The notes: a model not told the origin generated them from the letters alone. A stretch of DNA of 64,000 bases from Caenimonas sedimenti (GCF_007833165.1 NZ_VOBQ01000017.1:62001-126000), one strand, 5' to 3'. Numbered from the stretch's first letter, positions 38,019-47,980 are shown. Made by a program: numbers and translations.

Positions 38019-38921
38019 GTGCCGCATTTCACCATCGCCACCCGCGAAAGCCGGCTCGCCCTCTGGCAGGCCGAGCACGTGAAGGCCTTGCTCGAACAGG
38101 GCGGCCACACCGCGTCGTTGCTGGGCATGACCACCCGCGGCGACCAGATCCTGGATCGCACCTTGAGCAAGGTCGGCGGCAAGGGCCTGTTCGTGAAAGA
38201 ACTCGAGACGGCGCTGGAGGAAGGCCGTGCCGACCTGGCCGTGCACTCCCTGAAGGATGTGCCGATGGAGTTGCCGGACGGGTTCGAACTGGCCTGCGTG
38301 CTGGAACGCGAGGATCCGCGCGACGCCCTGGTCTCCAGCCGCTTCGCGTCTCTCGAAGCACTGCCCCAGGGCGCCGTTGTCGGCACGTCGAGCTTGCGCC
38401 GCGTGGTCCTGCTGATGGCGGCCCGGCCCGACCTCAGGATCGAACCCCTGCGCGGCAATCTCGACACCCGCCTGCGCAAGCTGGACGACGGCCAGTACGA
38501 CGCGATCGTGCTCGCCGCCGCCGGCCTCAAGCGCCTGGGCCTGGCCGAGCGCATCCGCCAGGTGTTCGAACCGGCCGACATGCTGCCCGCGGCCGGGCAG
38601 GGCGCGCTCGGCATCGAGATCCGGGCCGGCCGCATGGATGTTGCGCAGGCGCTTGCCCCCATGGCGCATCAGGGCACCTGGTTGTGCGTGGCCGCCGAAC
38701 GCGCGGTCAGCCGCGCCATGGGCGGTAGCTGCTCCATGCCGCTGGCCGCTCACGCGCGCATGGAGGGCGAATACGTGCAGCTCGCCGCGGCCTGGGGCGA
38801 TGCGGAGCAGGCCGGGCCATTGGTGAGGGCTCGCGGCGCGGCAGTCGTGGCCGACCTGGCGCAGGCGGCCGTGCTCGGCGAAAGCGTCGCGGCCAAGCTG
38901 CGCGCGGCCGGCGCCGGTTAG
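38019..38921 (+). CDS. hemC: Hydroxymethylbilane synthase (porphobilinogen deaminase)
   Basis: Polymerises four porphobilinogens to hydroxymethylbilane in tetrapyrrole synthesis; about 300 residues. The N-terminal [15 protein letters not shown] and the GTSSLRR block are diagnostic. Cys238 in [12 protein letters not shown] is the attachment site of the dipyrromethane cofactor. GTG 38019 gives the usual N-terminus, but it has no clear ribosome site; ATG 37977 would add 14 residues. First gene of hemC-hemD-hemX-hemY. Confidence 0.96.
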   Translation: MPHFTIATRESRLALWQAEHVKALLEQGGHTASLLGMTTRGDQILDRTLSKVGGKGLFVKELETALEEGRADLAVHSLKDVPMELPDGFELACVLEREDPRDALVSSRFASLEALPQGAVVGTSSLRRVVLLMAARPDLRIEPLRGNLDTRLRKLDDGQYDAIVLAAAGLKRLGLAERIRQVFEPADMLPAAGQGALGIEIRAGRMDVAQALAPMAHQGTWLCVAAERAVSRAMGGSCSMPLAAHARMEGEYVQLAAAWGDAEQAGPLVRARGAAVVADLAQAAVLGESVAAKLRAAGAG

Positions 38922-38931
38922 AGGGACCGTC

Positions 38932-39690
38932 ATGCGCGTGGTCCTGACGCGGCCCGAGCCGGAGTCGCGTGCCTGGGCGGCGGACTTCGCGGCGCGCGGC
39001 ATCGATCCCCTGGTGCTGCCCCTCATCGCGATCGGCCCGGCGCCGGATCCCACGGCGGTCCGCGCCGCCTGGGCGCGGCTGTCCGCTTGCCAGGCCGCCC
39101 TCTTCGTCAGCGCCAACGCCGTGCAAGGTTTCTTCGCGGCCGGCGCGGCCTGGCCTGCCGGTCCGCGCGCCTGGGCGCCGGGCCCCGGCACGCGCGACGC
39201 CTTGCGCGCGGCCGGAGTGCCTGCCGCCTGCATCGACGCGCCCGCGCCCGATGCCGAGCAGTTCGATTCGGAAGCGCTCTGGCGCGAAGTCGGCCCCCAG
39301 GTACGCACCGGGGGCGCCGTGCTGCTGGTGCGCGGTGGCGATGCCACCGGCCGCGCGGCCGGCCGGGAATGGCTGGCGGAGCAGGTTGCCGCGCGTGGGG
39401 CCCGCACCGAGAGCGTCGTGGCCTACACGCGGGGCGCACCGGGCTGGACCGGCTCCCAGCTGGCGGCTGCGCGCGAAGCGTCGGCCGACGGTTCGCTCTG
39501 GCTGTTCAGCAGTTCCGAGGCCGTGGGCCATTTGCGCGCCCTCCTGCCGGGCCAGGACTGGTCCGCCGCGCGCGCTCTGGCGACCCACCCACGCATCGCC
39601 GTTGCGGCACGGGACGCGGGCTTCGGCGTGGTGGACGAGACGCGCCCGGCGCTGGGCGACGTGCTCGCGTCGATAGAATCGCGCCGATGA
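38932..39690 (+). CDS. hemD: Uroporphyrinogen-III synthase
   Basis: Closes and inverts ring D of hydroxymethylbilane to give uroporphyrinogen III; 252 residues. The fold has low sequence conservation, but the start (VVLTRPEPESRAWA), the SANAVQGFF segment and the FSSSEAVGHL segment match it, and the place directly after hemC settles the call. It is 10 bp downstream of hemC and overlaps hemX by four bases (ATGA). Confidence 0.93.
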   Translation: MRVVLTRPEPESRAWAADFAARGIDPLVLPLIAIGPAPDPTAVRAAWARLSACQAALFVSANAVQGFFAAGAAWPAGPRAWAPGPGTRDALRAAGVPAACIDAPAPDAEQFDSEALWREVGPQVRTGGAVLLVRGGDATGRAAGREWLAEQVAARGARTESVVAYTRGAPGWTGSQLAAAREASADGSLWLFSSSEAVGHLRALLPGQDWSAARALATHPRIAVAARDAGFGVVDETRPALGDVLASIESRR

Positions 39691-40766
39691 ACGCACCCGG
39701 CACGCCACCGCCCGACCCCGCGCCGGCCCTGCCGGTGGGGCACGCCGTGTCGACCATGGTCGTGCCGGTGAATGACCGCATCATCGCCGTGCCGCGCGGC
39801 GCCCTGATCGCCCTGGTGGTGATGGCCGGCGCTTCGCTGGTGCTGGGAGCGCTGTTGTGGCAGAACCTGACCCACATCCAGGAACAGCTCGCGCGGCAGA
39901 GCGCGGACAGCGCCGCCACGTCGATGGCGGCGCGCGCCCTGGCGCAGCAGGCCCAGGAGGTGGCGCGCGATGCGTCGGCCCGGCAGGTGCTGCTGGAGTC
40001 GCGCGTGAGCGAGGTTGCGCTGCAGCGCAGCCAGCTCGAGGAACTGATGCAGAGCCTCTCGCGCTCGCGCGACGAAAACCTGGTGGTCGACATCGAGTCC
40101 GCGCTGCGGCTGGCGCAGCAGCAGACGCAGCTGACCGGCAGCGCGGAGCCTTTGCTGGCCGCGCTGCGCACCGCCGATCAGCGCCTGGCGCGCGCGGCGC
40201 AGCCCCGCCTCGCCCGGCTGCGCGCGGCGATTGCACGAGATGTGGACCGCATCAAGGCGGCGACGGTGACCGACGTACCCGGCGTGCTCGCCCGCCTCGA
40301 CGACCTGGCGCGGCAGATCGACGAGCTGCCGGTGGCGAACCAGGTGCCGGCGCGCGGGGCGCTCGACGCGGCGCGGCGGACCACACCGGCGGCCGGTCAG
40401 GCGCTGTGGTGGCAGAAGTGGCGCGATGCCGTGCTCGACGAGGCCCGCGGCCTGGTGCGCGTCAGCCGCATCGACCAGCCCGAGGCCGCGCTGCTGGCGC
40501 CGGAGCAGACCTTCTTCCTGCGCGAGAACCTCAAGCTCAAGCTGTTGAACGCACGGCTCTCGCTGCTGGCCCGCCAGAACGAGGCGGCCCGCACCGACGT
40601 CGCTGCCGCAGTCGCCACCCTGCACAAGTATTTCGACCCGGCCTCGCGCCGCACGCAGCAGGTGGCCACGCAACTGCAGCAGGTGCAGGCCCAGGTGCGC
40701 GTGGCCGAAGTGCCGCGCATGGACGAAACCCTGGCCGCGCTGGCGACCGCCGCGGCGGGGCGCTAG
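39687..40766 (+). CDS. hemX: HemX-like inner-membrane protein
   Basis: Inner-membrane protein of 359 residues: short N-terminal cytoplasmic part, one membrane span at about residues 36-57, then a long periplasmic helical domain rich in coiled coil (LARQSADSAATSMAARALAQ onwards). Databases often name this family uroporphyrinogen-III C-methyltransferase because of fusions in other bacteria, but no SAM-binding methylase motif is seen here. Its role in haem synthesis is unproven. It overlaps hemD by four bases and precedes hemY. Confidence 0.9.
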   Translation: MNAPGTPPPDPAPALPVGHAVSTMVVPVNDRIIAVPRGALIALVVMAGASLVLGALLWQNLTHIQEQLARQSADSAATSMAARALAQQAQEVARDASARQVLLESRVSEVALQRSQLEELMQSLSRSRDENLVVDIESALRLAQQQTQLTGSAEPLLAALRTADQRLARAAQPRLARLRAAIARDVDRIKAATVTDVPGVLARLDDLARQIDELPVANQVPARGALDAARRTTPAAGQALWWQKWRDAVLDEARGLVRVSRIDQPEAALLAPEQTFFLRENLKLKLLNARLSLLARQNEAARTDVAAAVATLHKYFDPASRRTQQVATQLQQVQAQVRVAEVPRMDETLAALATAAAGR

Positions 40767-40771
40767 GCCCG

Positions 40772-42025
40772 ATGCGCGCGGCACTCTGGCTCCTGGTGCT
40801 CTTCGCCATCGCGGTGGCGGTGGCCCTGTTCGCGGGCAACAACCAGGGCACGGTGACGCTGTTCTGGCCGCCCTACCGCATCGACCTGTCGCTCAACCTG
40901 GTGCTGCTGCTGTTGCTCGGCGCGTTCCTGTTCCTGCATGCGGCGCTCGGCGCGCTGGCCGCGCTGTTCGACCTGCCGCGCCAGGCGCTGCGCTGGCGCA
41001 CCCAGCAGAAGGAGCGCGCCATGCACGGTTCGGTGCTGGACGCGCTGTCGCACATGCTGGCGGGCCGCTACATCCGCGCGCGCAAGTCGGCCGAGGCGGC
41101 GCTGCAGCAGGAGGCGTCGCTGGCCGCCTCCGGCCGGCGGCCCGCCAACGGCGTCCAGCTGCGCGCGCTTGCCCACCTCCTGGCCGCGGAAAGCGCGCAA
41201 TCGCTGCAGGACCGCACGGGCCGCGAGGAGCACCTGCAGCAGGCCCTGGAACACGCGGCTGCCCGCGACGCGCAGGGCACGCACGAAGGTGTGCTGATGC
41301 GCGCGGCGCGCTGGTCACTGGAGGACCGCGAGCCGCAGGCCGCCCTGACCTGGCTGAAAGGGTTGCCACAGGGGGCGGCCCGGCGCACGCTGGCTTTGCG
41401 CACGCGCTTGAAGGCGTCGCGCCTGGCGGGCCAGACCCGCGAGGCGCTGGACACGGCACGGCTGCTGGCCAAGCACCATGCTTTTTCGCCGGTCGCCGCG
41501 CAGAGCATCGTTCGCGGCCTGGCCATCGATGCCCTGAACGGCGCCTACGACGTCGCGCAGCTGCAGCGCGCCTGGGCCACGCTGGAGCCGGCGGAGCGCA
41601 CGGTTCCCGAAGTCGCGATCCACGCCGCGCGCCGGCTCACCACGCTGGGCGGCGACGCCCACCTGGCGCGCGACTGGTTGCTGCCGGTGTGGGAGGCGCA
41701 GGGCCAGCTCCCGGACAGCCTGAGGGTGAAGCTGGTGGGCGCGCTCGAAGAGGGCCTGGACAGCCTGGACGGCGCCTGGCTGGCCCGCATCGAGGCGGCG
41801 CAGAAAGCGAATCCGCGTGACCCCAACCTGCAGTACCTGGCGGGCATGGCGTGCATGAAGCGCCAGCTCTGGGGCAAGGCCCAGCAACTGCTGCGCCAGG
41901 CGGCGCTGGGCCTGCAGGACCCGCGCATGCACCGCAGCGCCTGGCGCGCGCTGGCCGAATTGGCGGAGCAGCGGGAGGATGCGGAAGCCGCGGCTCTGGC
42001 ATGGAAGCGCGCGGCGGGGGATTGA
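40772..42025 (+). CDS. hemY: HemY-like heme biosynthesis-associated membrane protein
   Basis: HemY_N family protein of 417 residues with two membrane spans near the N-terminus (about 3-20 and 41-65) and a TPR-like helical remainder. The family marker NNQGTVTLFWPPYRIDLSLN lies between the spans. It is not the oxygen-dependent protoporphyrinogen oxidase that shares the name in Gram-positives. It sits 5 bp after hemX, the last gene of the hem operon, and converges with rne across a strong hairpin. Confidence 0.92.
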   Translation: MRAALWLLVLFAIAVAVALFAGNNQGTVTLFWPPYRIDLSLNLVLLLLLGAFLFLHAALGALAALFDLPRQALRWRTQQKERAMHGSVLDALSHMLAGRYIRARKSAEAALQQEASLAASGRRPANGVQLRALAHLLAAESAQSLQDRTGREEHLQQALEHAAARDAQGTHEGVLMRAARWSLEDREPQAALTWLKGLPQGAARRTLALRTRLKASRLAGQTREALDTARLLAKHHAFSPVAAQSIVRGLAIDALNGAYDVAQLQRAWATLEPAERTVPEVAIHAARRLTTLGGDAHLARDWLLPVWEAQGQLPDSLRVKLVGALEEGLDSLDGAWLARIEAAQKANPRDPNLQYLAGMACMKRQLWGKAQQLLRQAALGLQDPRMHRSAWRALAELAEQREDAEAAALAWKRAAGD

Positions 42026-42126
42026 ATCCTCCGCACCGCGGCACCAGGCCGGCCGGAATAGCATGCAGGCCGGCCTCCCTTGCGATGAAGATCCGGCTTT
42101 GCCGGGCTTCGTCGCACTGATCAAGC

Positions 42127-42161
42127 CACGCTGAAAAGTCGCGCAGCGACTTTTCAGCGTG
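42127..42161. terminator. Perfect 16-bp hairpin, bidirectional terminator between hemY and rne
   Basis: A perfect inverted repeat of 16 bp on each side (CACGCTGAAAAGTCGC and its complement) encloses a 3-nt GCA loop. It lies 5 bp past the rne stop and about 100 bp past hemY. The stem includes T/A runs on both strands, so it can act for both convergent transcripts. Confidence 0.75.
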
Positions 42162-42166
42162 AAGGC

Positions 42167-45100
42167 TCAGAACGGGAGAGGCAGGTTGCGCAGGTCGCGC
42201 TTGGTTTCGACCAGCACCAGCGGGCCTTCTTCGATCACGACGGCCGGCGGCCGCTCGCGCGGCGTGCGCACCGGTGCCGGCTCGGCCGCCATCGCGGCTT
42301 GCGCCGCGGCGATCTTGGCTGCGTCCGAGTTCACCCATTGCAGGCCGGAGCTCTGCGCCACGCCCGCCAGTGTCTCCACCGGCAACTGGTACGCCGTCAC
42401 GCGCGGCAGCGCCTGCGCCGCCGGAGCGCTGGCCGCCACCGGTGCCGTCACAGGCACCGCGGCTTGCTCGCCGGCGGACAGTTCGGCGCCGCCCACCGGC
42501 AGGCTGTCGCGCTGCGGGCGCTCGTCGCGCTCGCGGCGTTCGCGTCCATAACGGTCGCGGGAGCGGCGGCGGCCTTCGCCGTCGGGGCCGTTCTCGGCGG
42601 CGTTGGCCGCGCTGGCCTCGTCGAAATGCGTGTGCGACTCCAGCACCGGGTTGGTTCCCGGCGGCAGCTGGTCGCCCGCGGATTCGGTCACCGCGCCGAC
42701 GGAACCGCCGGCGCCGGCCAGGGCCTGCGCTTCCACGGTCGCTTCGGGGCTGACGCTATCGCGTCCTTCGCGGTCGCCGCGGCCTTCACGGTCACCCCGG
42801 CCCCGGCGGCCGTCGCGGCGGCCTTCGCCGCGGTCTCCGCGTTCGCCGCGATCCCCACGCTCACCGCGGGGCGGACGGTCCTGCGCCTGCACGGGCAGAG
42901 CGCCCTCGGCGCCGGCTTCCTGCGGCTCGGCGGGGGCGGCTTCGCCGGACTCGCGCGCCTGCGCATCTTCGCGCTGGCGGCGCAGGCGGGCTTCATGCCG
43001 TTCGCGGCTTTCCTGCGGCTCGCGGTCATCGCGCGTCTCGCGGGGAGCGCGGGCCTCGCGCGGCTCGCGTGCCTCACCCCGGACCTCGCCGGCCACCTCA
43101 CCTCGTGCTTCACGGGGCTCGCGCGGTTCACGGTTCTCGCGTCCTTCGCGCGGTTCACGCGCTTCACGCGGCTCCCGTGGCTCACGGTTCTCACGCGGTT
43201 CGCGGGCCTCGCCCCGGCCTTCGCGCGCCTCACGGGGTTCGCGCGGCTCGCGGTTTTCCCGCGGTTCGCGGCCTTCCCGCGGTTCACGGCTCTCGCGCGG
43301 TTCGCGGGCCTCGCCCCGGCCTTCGCCGCGCTCGCGGCGGCCGTCCTGCCCGCGGCCTTCGCCCCGGCCTTCGCCGCGCTCGCGCCGGCCCTCGCCGCGG
43401 CCACCCTGGCCGCCCTGACCTTCCACGCGCGGCTGGCCCGTGCCTTCGCCACTCTCGGCGGCAGCGCGCTCGCGGCGCGGCTCACCGTCGCGGCGGCCGT
43501 CCCGGTCGCCGCCGCGGCCATCGCCCCGGCGGCCGTCGCGGCGGCCATCGCGGTCGCCACGGCCTTCACCGCGACGGCCATCGCGGCGGCCATCGCCGCG
43601 ATGTTCACGCTTTTCTTCCGTTCGAACGGGCGCCACCGGCGCGGATGCCACGGGCGCCGGTGCCGGCTCGGCCGCGGGCGTGATGCCCAGCAGGCCCTTG
43701 ACCCAGGAGAAGAAGCCGCTTTCGGCCGGGGCTTGCACTGGCGCCGGGGCCGGCGCACGCGCGGCCGTCGGGGCGGGCGCCTTGACGGCCACCGGAGCAG
43801 GAACAGCCGGTGCCGGCTCCGGCTTGACCACCGGCATGGGTGCCGGCGCATCGGGCAGCACGCCCTTGATCACCGGCTCCTGCTTGTTGGTGCGCTCGTG
43901 CGAGCGGCGCGTGACGGCGGTCGGGTCCTCGATCTCTTCGGCCATGTGGTAGCTGGCCTTGATGTTGTCGAGGCGCGCGTCGTCGTGCTTCAGGCGCTCC
44001 AGCCGGTAGTTCGGCGTCTCGAGCGTCTTGTTCGGCACGAGGATCACGCTGATGCGCTGCTTGAGTTCGATCTTGGCGATCTCGGGGCGCTTCTCGTTCA
44101 GCAGGAACGAGGTGACTTCCACGGGCACCTGCACGTGCACGGCGGCCGTGCCGTCCTTCATGGACTCTTCCTGGATGATCCGCAGGATCTGCAGCGCCGA
44201 GCTTTCCGTGTCGCGGATGTGGCCGTGGCCGCCGCAGCGCGGGCAGGGGATGGAGGCGCCTTCGGACAGCGACGGGCGCAGCCGCTGGCGGCTCATCTCC
44301 ATCAGGCCGAACTTGCTGATGCTGCCGAACTGCACGCGGGCGCGGTCTTGCCGCAGCGCGTCGCGCAGCCGGTTCTCGACCTCACGGCGGTTCTTCGACT
44401 CTTCCATGTCGATGAAGTCGATGACGATCAGGCCGCCCAGGTCGCGCAGGCGCATCTGGCGGGCCACTTCGTCGGCGGCTTCCAGGTTGGTGCGGGTCGC
44501 GGTTTCCTCGATGTCGCCGCCCTTGATGGCGCGCGCCGAGTTGACGTCGATGGAGACCAGCGCCTCGGTGTGGTCGATGACGATGACGCCGCCGGAGGGC
44601 AGCTTCACTTCACGCGCATAGGCCGATTCGATCTGGTGCTCGATCTGGAAGCGGCTGAACAGGGGGGCGTCGTCGCGGTAGCGCTTCACGCGTGCCGCGT
44701 GTTCCGGCATCACGTGCGCCATGAACTGGTGCGCCTGGTCGTAGATGTCGTCCGTGTCGATCAGGATGTCGCCGATGTCGTGATTGAAGTAGTCACGGAT
44801 CGCGCGGATGACGAGCGACGATTCCTGGTAGATCAGGAAAGCGCCCTTGGCCCCCTTGGTCGCGCCGTCGATGGCGGACCACAGCTTCAGCAGGTAGTTC
44901 AGGTCCCACTGCAGCTCGGGCGCGCTGCGGCCGATGCCGGCGGTGCGGGCGATGATGGACATGCCGTTGGGGTATTCCAACTGGTCCATGTTCTCCTTGA
45001 GCTCGGCGCGGTCCTCGCCCTCGATCCGCCGGGAGACTCCCCCGCCGCGCGGGTTGTTGGGCATCAGCACGACGTAGCGGCCAGCCAGGGAAACGAAGGT

Positions 45101-45448
45101 GGTGAGGGCCGCGCCCTTGTTGCCGCGTTCTTCCTTCTCGACCTGGACCAGCAGTTCCTGGCCTTCCCGGATCACGTCGTTGATGCGGGCCTGGGAGACG
45201 GGCACGCCCTGGGCGAAGTACTGGCGGGAGATTTCCTTGAACGGCAGGAAGCCGTGGCGGTCTTCGCCGTAGTCGACGAAGCAGGCTTCCAGCGACGGCT
45301 CGACGCGGGTGACGACCGCCTTGTAGATGTTGCCCTTGCGCTGTTCGCGCCCTTCGATCTCGATTTCGTAGTCGAGGAGCTTTTGTCCGTCGACGATCGC
45401 CAGCCGGCGTTCTTCCGCCTGGGTGGCATTGATGAGCATGCGCTTCAT
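42167..45448 (-). CDS. rne: Ribonuclease E
   Basis: Endoribonuclease of mRNA decay and rRNA/tRNA processing, 1093 residues. The N-terminal half is complete: S1 domain (about 35-120), the 5' sensor region, the DNase-I-like catalytic domain with Asp301 (SIDVNS) and Asp344 (VIDFID), and the Zn-link cysteines Cys402-x2-Cys405 (CPRCGG). After about residue 520 the protein becomes disordered. Residues about 600-880 consist almost only of Arg, Glu, Gly, Asp and Pro repeats, such as [12 protein letters not shown]. Such tails bind RNA and degradosome partners in other bacteria. ATG 45448 ([10 protein letters not shown]) is the standard start, with GAGGG upstream. Regulation probably uses a long leader read from a promoter inside rluC. 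Confidence 0.97.
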   Translation of the reverse strand: MKRMLINATQAEERRLAIVDGQKLLDYEIEIEGREQRKGNIYKAVVTRVEPSLEACFVDYGEDRHGFLPFKEISRQYFAQGVPVSQARINDVIREGQELLVQVEKEERGNKGAALTTFVSLAGRYVVLMPNNPRGGGVSRRIEGEDRAELKENMDQLEYPNGMSIIARTAGIGRSAPELQWDLNYLLKLWSAIDGATKGAKGAFLIYQESSLVIRAIRDYFNHDIGDILIDTDDIYDQAHQFMAHVMPEHAARVKRYRDDAPLFSRFQIEHQIESAYAREVKLPSGGVIVIDHTEALVSIDVNSARAIKGGDIEETATRTNLEAADEVARQMRLRDLGGLIVIDFIDMEESKNRREVENRLRDALRQDRARVQFGSISKFGLMEMSRQRLRPSLSEGASIPCPRCGGHGHIRDTESSALQILRIIQEESMKDGTAAVHVQVPVEVTSFLLNEKRPEIAKIELKQRISVILVPNKTLETPNYRLERLKHDDARLDNIKASYHMAEEIEDPTAVTRRSHERTNKQEPVIKGVLPDAPAPMPVVKPEPAPAVPAPVAVKAPAPTAARAPAPAPVQAPAESGFFSWVKGLLGITPAAEPAPAPVASAPVAPVRTEEKREHRGDGRRDGRRGEGRGDRDGRRDGRRGDGRGGDRDGRRDGEPRRERAAAESGEGTGQPRVEGQGGQGGRGEGRRERGEGRGEGRGQDGRRERGEGRGEAREPRESREPREGREPRENREPREPREAREGRGEAREPRENREPREPREAREPREGRENREPREPREARGEVAGEVRGEAREPREARAPRETRDDREPQESRERHEARLRRQREDAQARESGEAAPAEPQEAGAEGALPVQAQDRPPRGERGDRGERGDRGEGRRDGRRGRGDREGRGDREGRDSVSPEATVEAQALAGAGGSVGAVTESAGDQLPPGTNPVLESHTHFDEASAANAAENGPDGEGRRRSRDRYGRERRERDERPQRDSLPVGGAELSAGEQAAVPVTAPVAASAPAAQALPRVTAYQLPVETLAGVAQSSGLQWVNSDAAKIAAAQAAMAAEPAPVRTPRERPPAVVIEEGPLVLVETKRDLRNLPLPF
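42970..43640 (-). repeat. Low-complexity repeat tract in the rne C-terminal half
   Basis: Degenerate short-period repeats (6-9 bp units such as CGCGAACCG variants) encode REP/RENREP and DGRRDGRR repeats. The tract is rich in CG dinucleotides and holds no stop on the opposite strand in one frame. Length is expected to vary between strains by slippage. Confidence 0.8.
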
Positions 45449-45982
45449 AGGTCTGTCCCTCAACTTTCAACGCGCCCCCCGAGGGGTCGCGAACTTCTTC
45501 AACGCGCCTTGGGGCGCGGAATTCGGTGCCGGGACTGACGCCTTGAAACGAGTGGAATTGCCGGAGTGCGACGCAGCGTGCCGAGGCTAGCTCAGCAGGC
45601 GTGGCAAAGGCACAGGGATGGGGGCGAGCGCGCGGTGCGAAAGATGCACCGCGAGGGTTGCCGCGGCGAGTGCGCCGTCGGCTGGTGCGGATGACGCCGG
45701 CACGCGTTGCGCGGGCAGAAGCCAGCGCCAGCATGCCAGGAGGATCGCCATCAGCACTTCGTTGTCTCGCTTTGATCCGCCCGCCAGCGCAGTGCGCTGA
45801 CGGACTTGAATTCCGTATCGTGTTTCAAGGAATCGGCCCGCGCCGGCAGCGGGGCGGCCATGACGGGCTTTGGCCCGGAATCTGCTCGCCCACACCCACG
45901 GTGGCATCGACCTTCCAGCGTGGCGAAAGTGGTGGGGTGGACTAAACTGCCAGCCAAATCAACCACTTACAGCGTAACGCTA
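45449..45982 (-). other. Long 5' leader of rne (rne/rluC intergenic region)
   Basis: This 534-bp gap has no convincing gene. Nearest to rne it holds two copies of TTCAACGCGCC (45466 and 45498) that form hairpins: CGCGCC-TTGG-GGCGCG at 45503-45518 and CCCC-GA-GGGG at 45477-45486, with CGCG outside. Towards rluC there is AGCGT-A-ACGCT around 45971-45981. With the rne promoter at 45992-46019 the whole region would be transcribed as leader RNA. E. coli rne also has a long structured leader that RNase E cuts to control its own level. Confidence 0.6.
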
Positions 45983-46981
45983 GTGAAACAGATTATAGGG
46001 GGCGCGCCGCGGGCTGCAAGCGCGGAGGTCAAATTTCTGACAGTCGGGGAAGAATCCGCCGGCCAGCGCCTCGACAACTTCCTGCTGCGCGTGCTCAAGG
46101 GCGTGCCCAAGACGCATGTCTACCGCATCATCCGCAGCGGCGAGGTGCGGGTGAACAAAGGCCGCGCGGGCGCCGACACGCGGGTGGGCGAGGGCGATGT
46201 GGTGCGGGTGCCGCCGGTGCGCGTGTCCGAGGCGATGGAACGCAAGCTGGACAAGCCGGCGCCGCCGCGCGAGTTTCCCATCCTGTTCGAGGACGACCAC
46301 CTGCTGGCCATCGACAAACCGGCCGGCGTGGCGGTGCATGGCGGCAGCGGCGTCAGCTTCGGCGTGATCGAGCAGTTGCGCCAGGCACGCCCGGCCGCGA
46401 AGCTGCTGGAGCTGGTCCACCGGCTCGACCGCGAAACCTCCGGCATCCTGCTCGTGGCCAAGAAGCGCTCGGCCCTGACCCGGCTGCAGGACCAGTTCCG
46501 CGAGCGGGAGACCGGCAAGACCTATCTCGCGCTCGTGCAGGGCGAGTGGCCCGGCAACAAGAAAGTCATCGACCAGCCGCTGCACAAGTACCTGCTGGAC
46601 GACGGCGAGCGCCGCGTCAAGGTGGTGCCCAAGGACGATCCCGACGGCATGCGGGCCATCACGCTGGTGAAGGTCGCGCAGCGGCTGGCCGGTTGCTCCC
46701 TGCTGGAGGTGACCATCAAGACCGGCCGCACGCACCAGATCCGCGTGCACCTGGCCAGCCAGGGCCACGGCATCGCGGGCGACGACAAGTACGGCGATTT
46801 CGAGTGGAACAAGGCACTGCAGAAGCAGGGCCTGAAGCGCATGTTCCTGCACGCTTGGCGGTTACAGTTCGATCATCCCGCGAGCGCCGAACGCATCAGC
46901 CTCCAGGCCGCCTTACCTCCTGAATTGCAGAAGTACGTTGACCATGCCAGCCCCGCGCCAATTCGACCTGATCGCCTTTGA
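45983..46981 (+). CDS. rluC: 23S rRNA pseudouridine synthase, RluC-type
   Basis: Isomerises uridines in 23S rRNA; 332 residues. An S4 RNA-binding domain (about 20-80; GQRLDNFLLRVLKGVPKTHVYR) precedes the RluA-family catalytic domain with Asp149 in HRLDRETSG and the RTHQIRVHLA motif. GTG 45983 (MKQIIGG-type start) matches relatives, though the ribosome site is poor. The divergent pairing with rne is conserved in proteobacteria. Its 3' end overlaps the HAD phosphatase start by 38 bp, which is longer than usual. Confidence 0.93.
   Translation: MKQIIGGAPRAASAEVKFLTVGEESAGQRLDNFLLRVLKGVPKTHVYRIIRSGEVRVNKGRAGADTRVGEGDVVRVPPVRVSEAMERKLDKPAPPREFPILFEDDHLLAIDKPAGVAVHGGSGVSFGVIEQLRQARPAAKLLELVHRLDRETSGILLVAKKRSALTRLQDQFRERETGKTYLALVQGEWPGNKKVIDQPLHKYLLDDGERRVKVVPKDDPDGMRAITLVKVAQRLAGCSLLEVTIKTGRTHQIRVHLASQGHGIAGDDKYGDFEWNKALQKQGLKRMFLHAWRLQFDHPASAERISLQAALPPELQKYVDHASPAPIRPDRL
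45992..46019 (-). promoter_or_regulatory. Predicted rne promoter inside the rluC 5' end
   Basis: On the minus strand TTGCAG (46019-46014) and a perfect TATAAT (45997-45992) are 16 bp apart. Transcription would start near 45984 and run about 535 nt before the rne start codon. Confidence 0.55.
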
Positions 46982-47606
46982 CTGGGACGGCACGCTGTTC
47001 GACTCCACCAAGATCATCGTGCGCTGCATCCAGCGGGCGGTGGCCGATGTCGGCGGCACGGTGCCGGCGGACCGGGAGGCTGCCTACGTCATCGGGATGG
47101 GCCTGATGGAGGCGCTGGCCCACGCGGCGCCTGACGTGCCGAAAGAGAAGTACGCGGAACTCGGGGCGCGTTACCGCGTGCACTACCTGGCGCACCAGGA
47201 TGACCTGAGCCTGTTCGACGGCGTGCTGCCAATGCTCGGGAGCCTGCGCGAGCGGGGCCACCTGCTGGCGGTGGCCACCGGCAAGTCGCGCCGCGGCCTC
47301 GACGACGTGCTCACCACCGTGCAGCTGAAAGGCGTGTTCGACGGCTCGCGCACGGCCGACGAAACCGCGGGCAAGCCGCATCCGCGCATGCTGCACGAGC
47401 TGATGGAGCAGTTCGGCGTGGAGCCGGAACGCACGCTCATGGTCGGCGACACCACGCACGACCTGCAGATGGCGGTGAACGCCGGCTGCGCCAGCGTGGG
47501 GGTCAGCTACGGCGCCCACGAGACGGCCGGCTTCGCGGCGCTGGGGCCGCGCCATGTCGCGCATTCGGTGGCTGAACTGCACAGCTGGCTGGTGGGGAAC
47601 GCCTGA
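46944..47606 (+). CDS. HAD family hydrolase, phosphoglycolate phosphatase-like
   Basis: HAD-superfamily phosphatase of 220 residues with motif I in AFDWDGTLFDS (Asp nucleophile and acid/base), a helical cap domain, motif II region VATGKSRRG, and motif IV VGDTTHDLQMA. Closest in character to Gph-type phosphatases, which remove phosphate from small organic phosphates; the substrate is not known. ATG 46944 was chosen; TTG 46938 is possible. It overlaps the end of rluC and is followed 2 bp later by the Rieske gene, so these genes probably form one transcript. Confidence 0.9.
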   Translation: MPAPRQFDLIAFDWDGTLFDSTKIIVRCIQRAVADVGGTVPADREAAYVIGMGLMEALAHAAPDVPKEKYAELGARYRVHYLAHQDDLSLFDGVLPMLGSLRERGHLLAVATGKSRRGLDDVLTTVQLKGVFDGSRTADETAGKPHPRMLHELMEQFGVEPERTLMVGDTTHDLQMAVNAGCASVGVSYGAHETAGFAALGPRHVAHSVAELHSWLVGNA

Positions 47607-47608
47607 GC

Positions 47609-47980
47609 ATGGACGGCGAGGCCATTCCCCTGTGCAACTCGGCCGACCTGGCGGATGGCGGCCTGGCCGTGCCCTTCGACGTCATCTACGGCGGCCAGAC
47701 CTGCCGGGCCTTCGCCGTGCGCTGGCAGGGCGGGGCGCACGCGTACCTGAACCGCTGCGCGCACGTGGCGATGGAGATGGACTGGCAGCCGAACCGCTTC
47801 TTCGACGACACCGGACGCTGGCTGCTTTGCAGCACCCATGGCGCGGCTTACGAACCCGACACCGGTGTCTGCGTGGGCGGCCCCTGCCGCGGCGGCCGCC
47901 TGGTGGCCATCGCCCTCACCGAGCGCGATGGCGTGGTGCACTGGCATACTGCCTTCAACCTGAAACCCATCGAGTTCTAA
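47609..47980 (+). CDS. Rieske [2Fe-2S] domain protein
   Basis: Small soluble protein of 123 residues with a Rieske-type cluster motif: Cys50-x-His52 (CAH) and Cys74-x2-His77 (CSTH). The spacing fits dioxygenase-type ferredoxins rather than the membrane bc1 subunit, and no signal peptide is present. The electron partner is unknown. It sits between a HAD phosphatase and an S49 peptidase gene with no gaps, an arrangement typical of this order. Confidence 0.9.
   Translation: MDGEAIPLCNSADLADGGLAVPFDVIYGGQTCRAFAVRWQGGAHAYLNRCAHVAMEMDWQPNRFFDDTGRWLLCSTHGAAYEPDTGVCVGGPCRGGRLVAIALTERDGVVHWHTAFNLKPIEF

Noticed and set aside
42299..45538. A 1079-codon open frame opposite rne
   Set aside because: It mirrors the Arg/Glu/Gly-rich rne codons, which contain few stop complements. 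The product is repetitive Ala/Phe/Arg text without any domain, and rne is certain.
45587..45907. A 106-codon minus-strand frame in the rne leader
   Set aside because: No ribosome site or recognisable motif, and codon use is not convincing. The region is better explained as untranslated leader.
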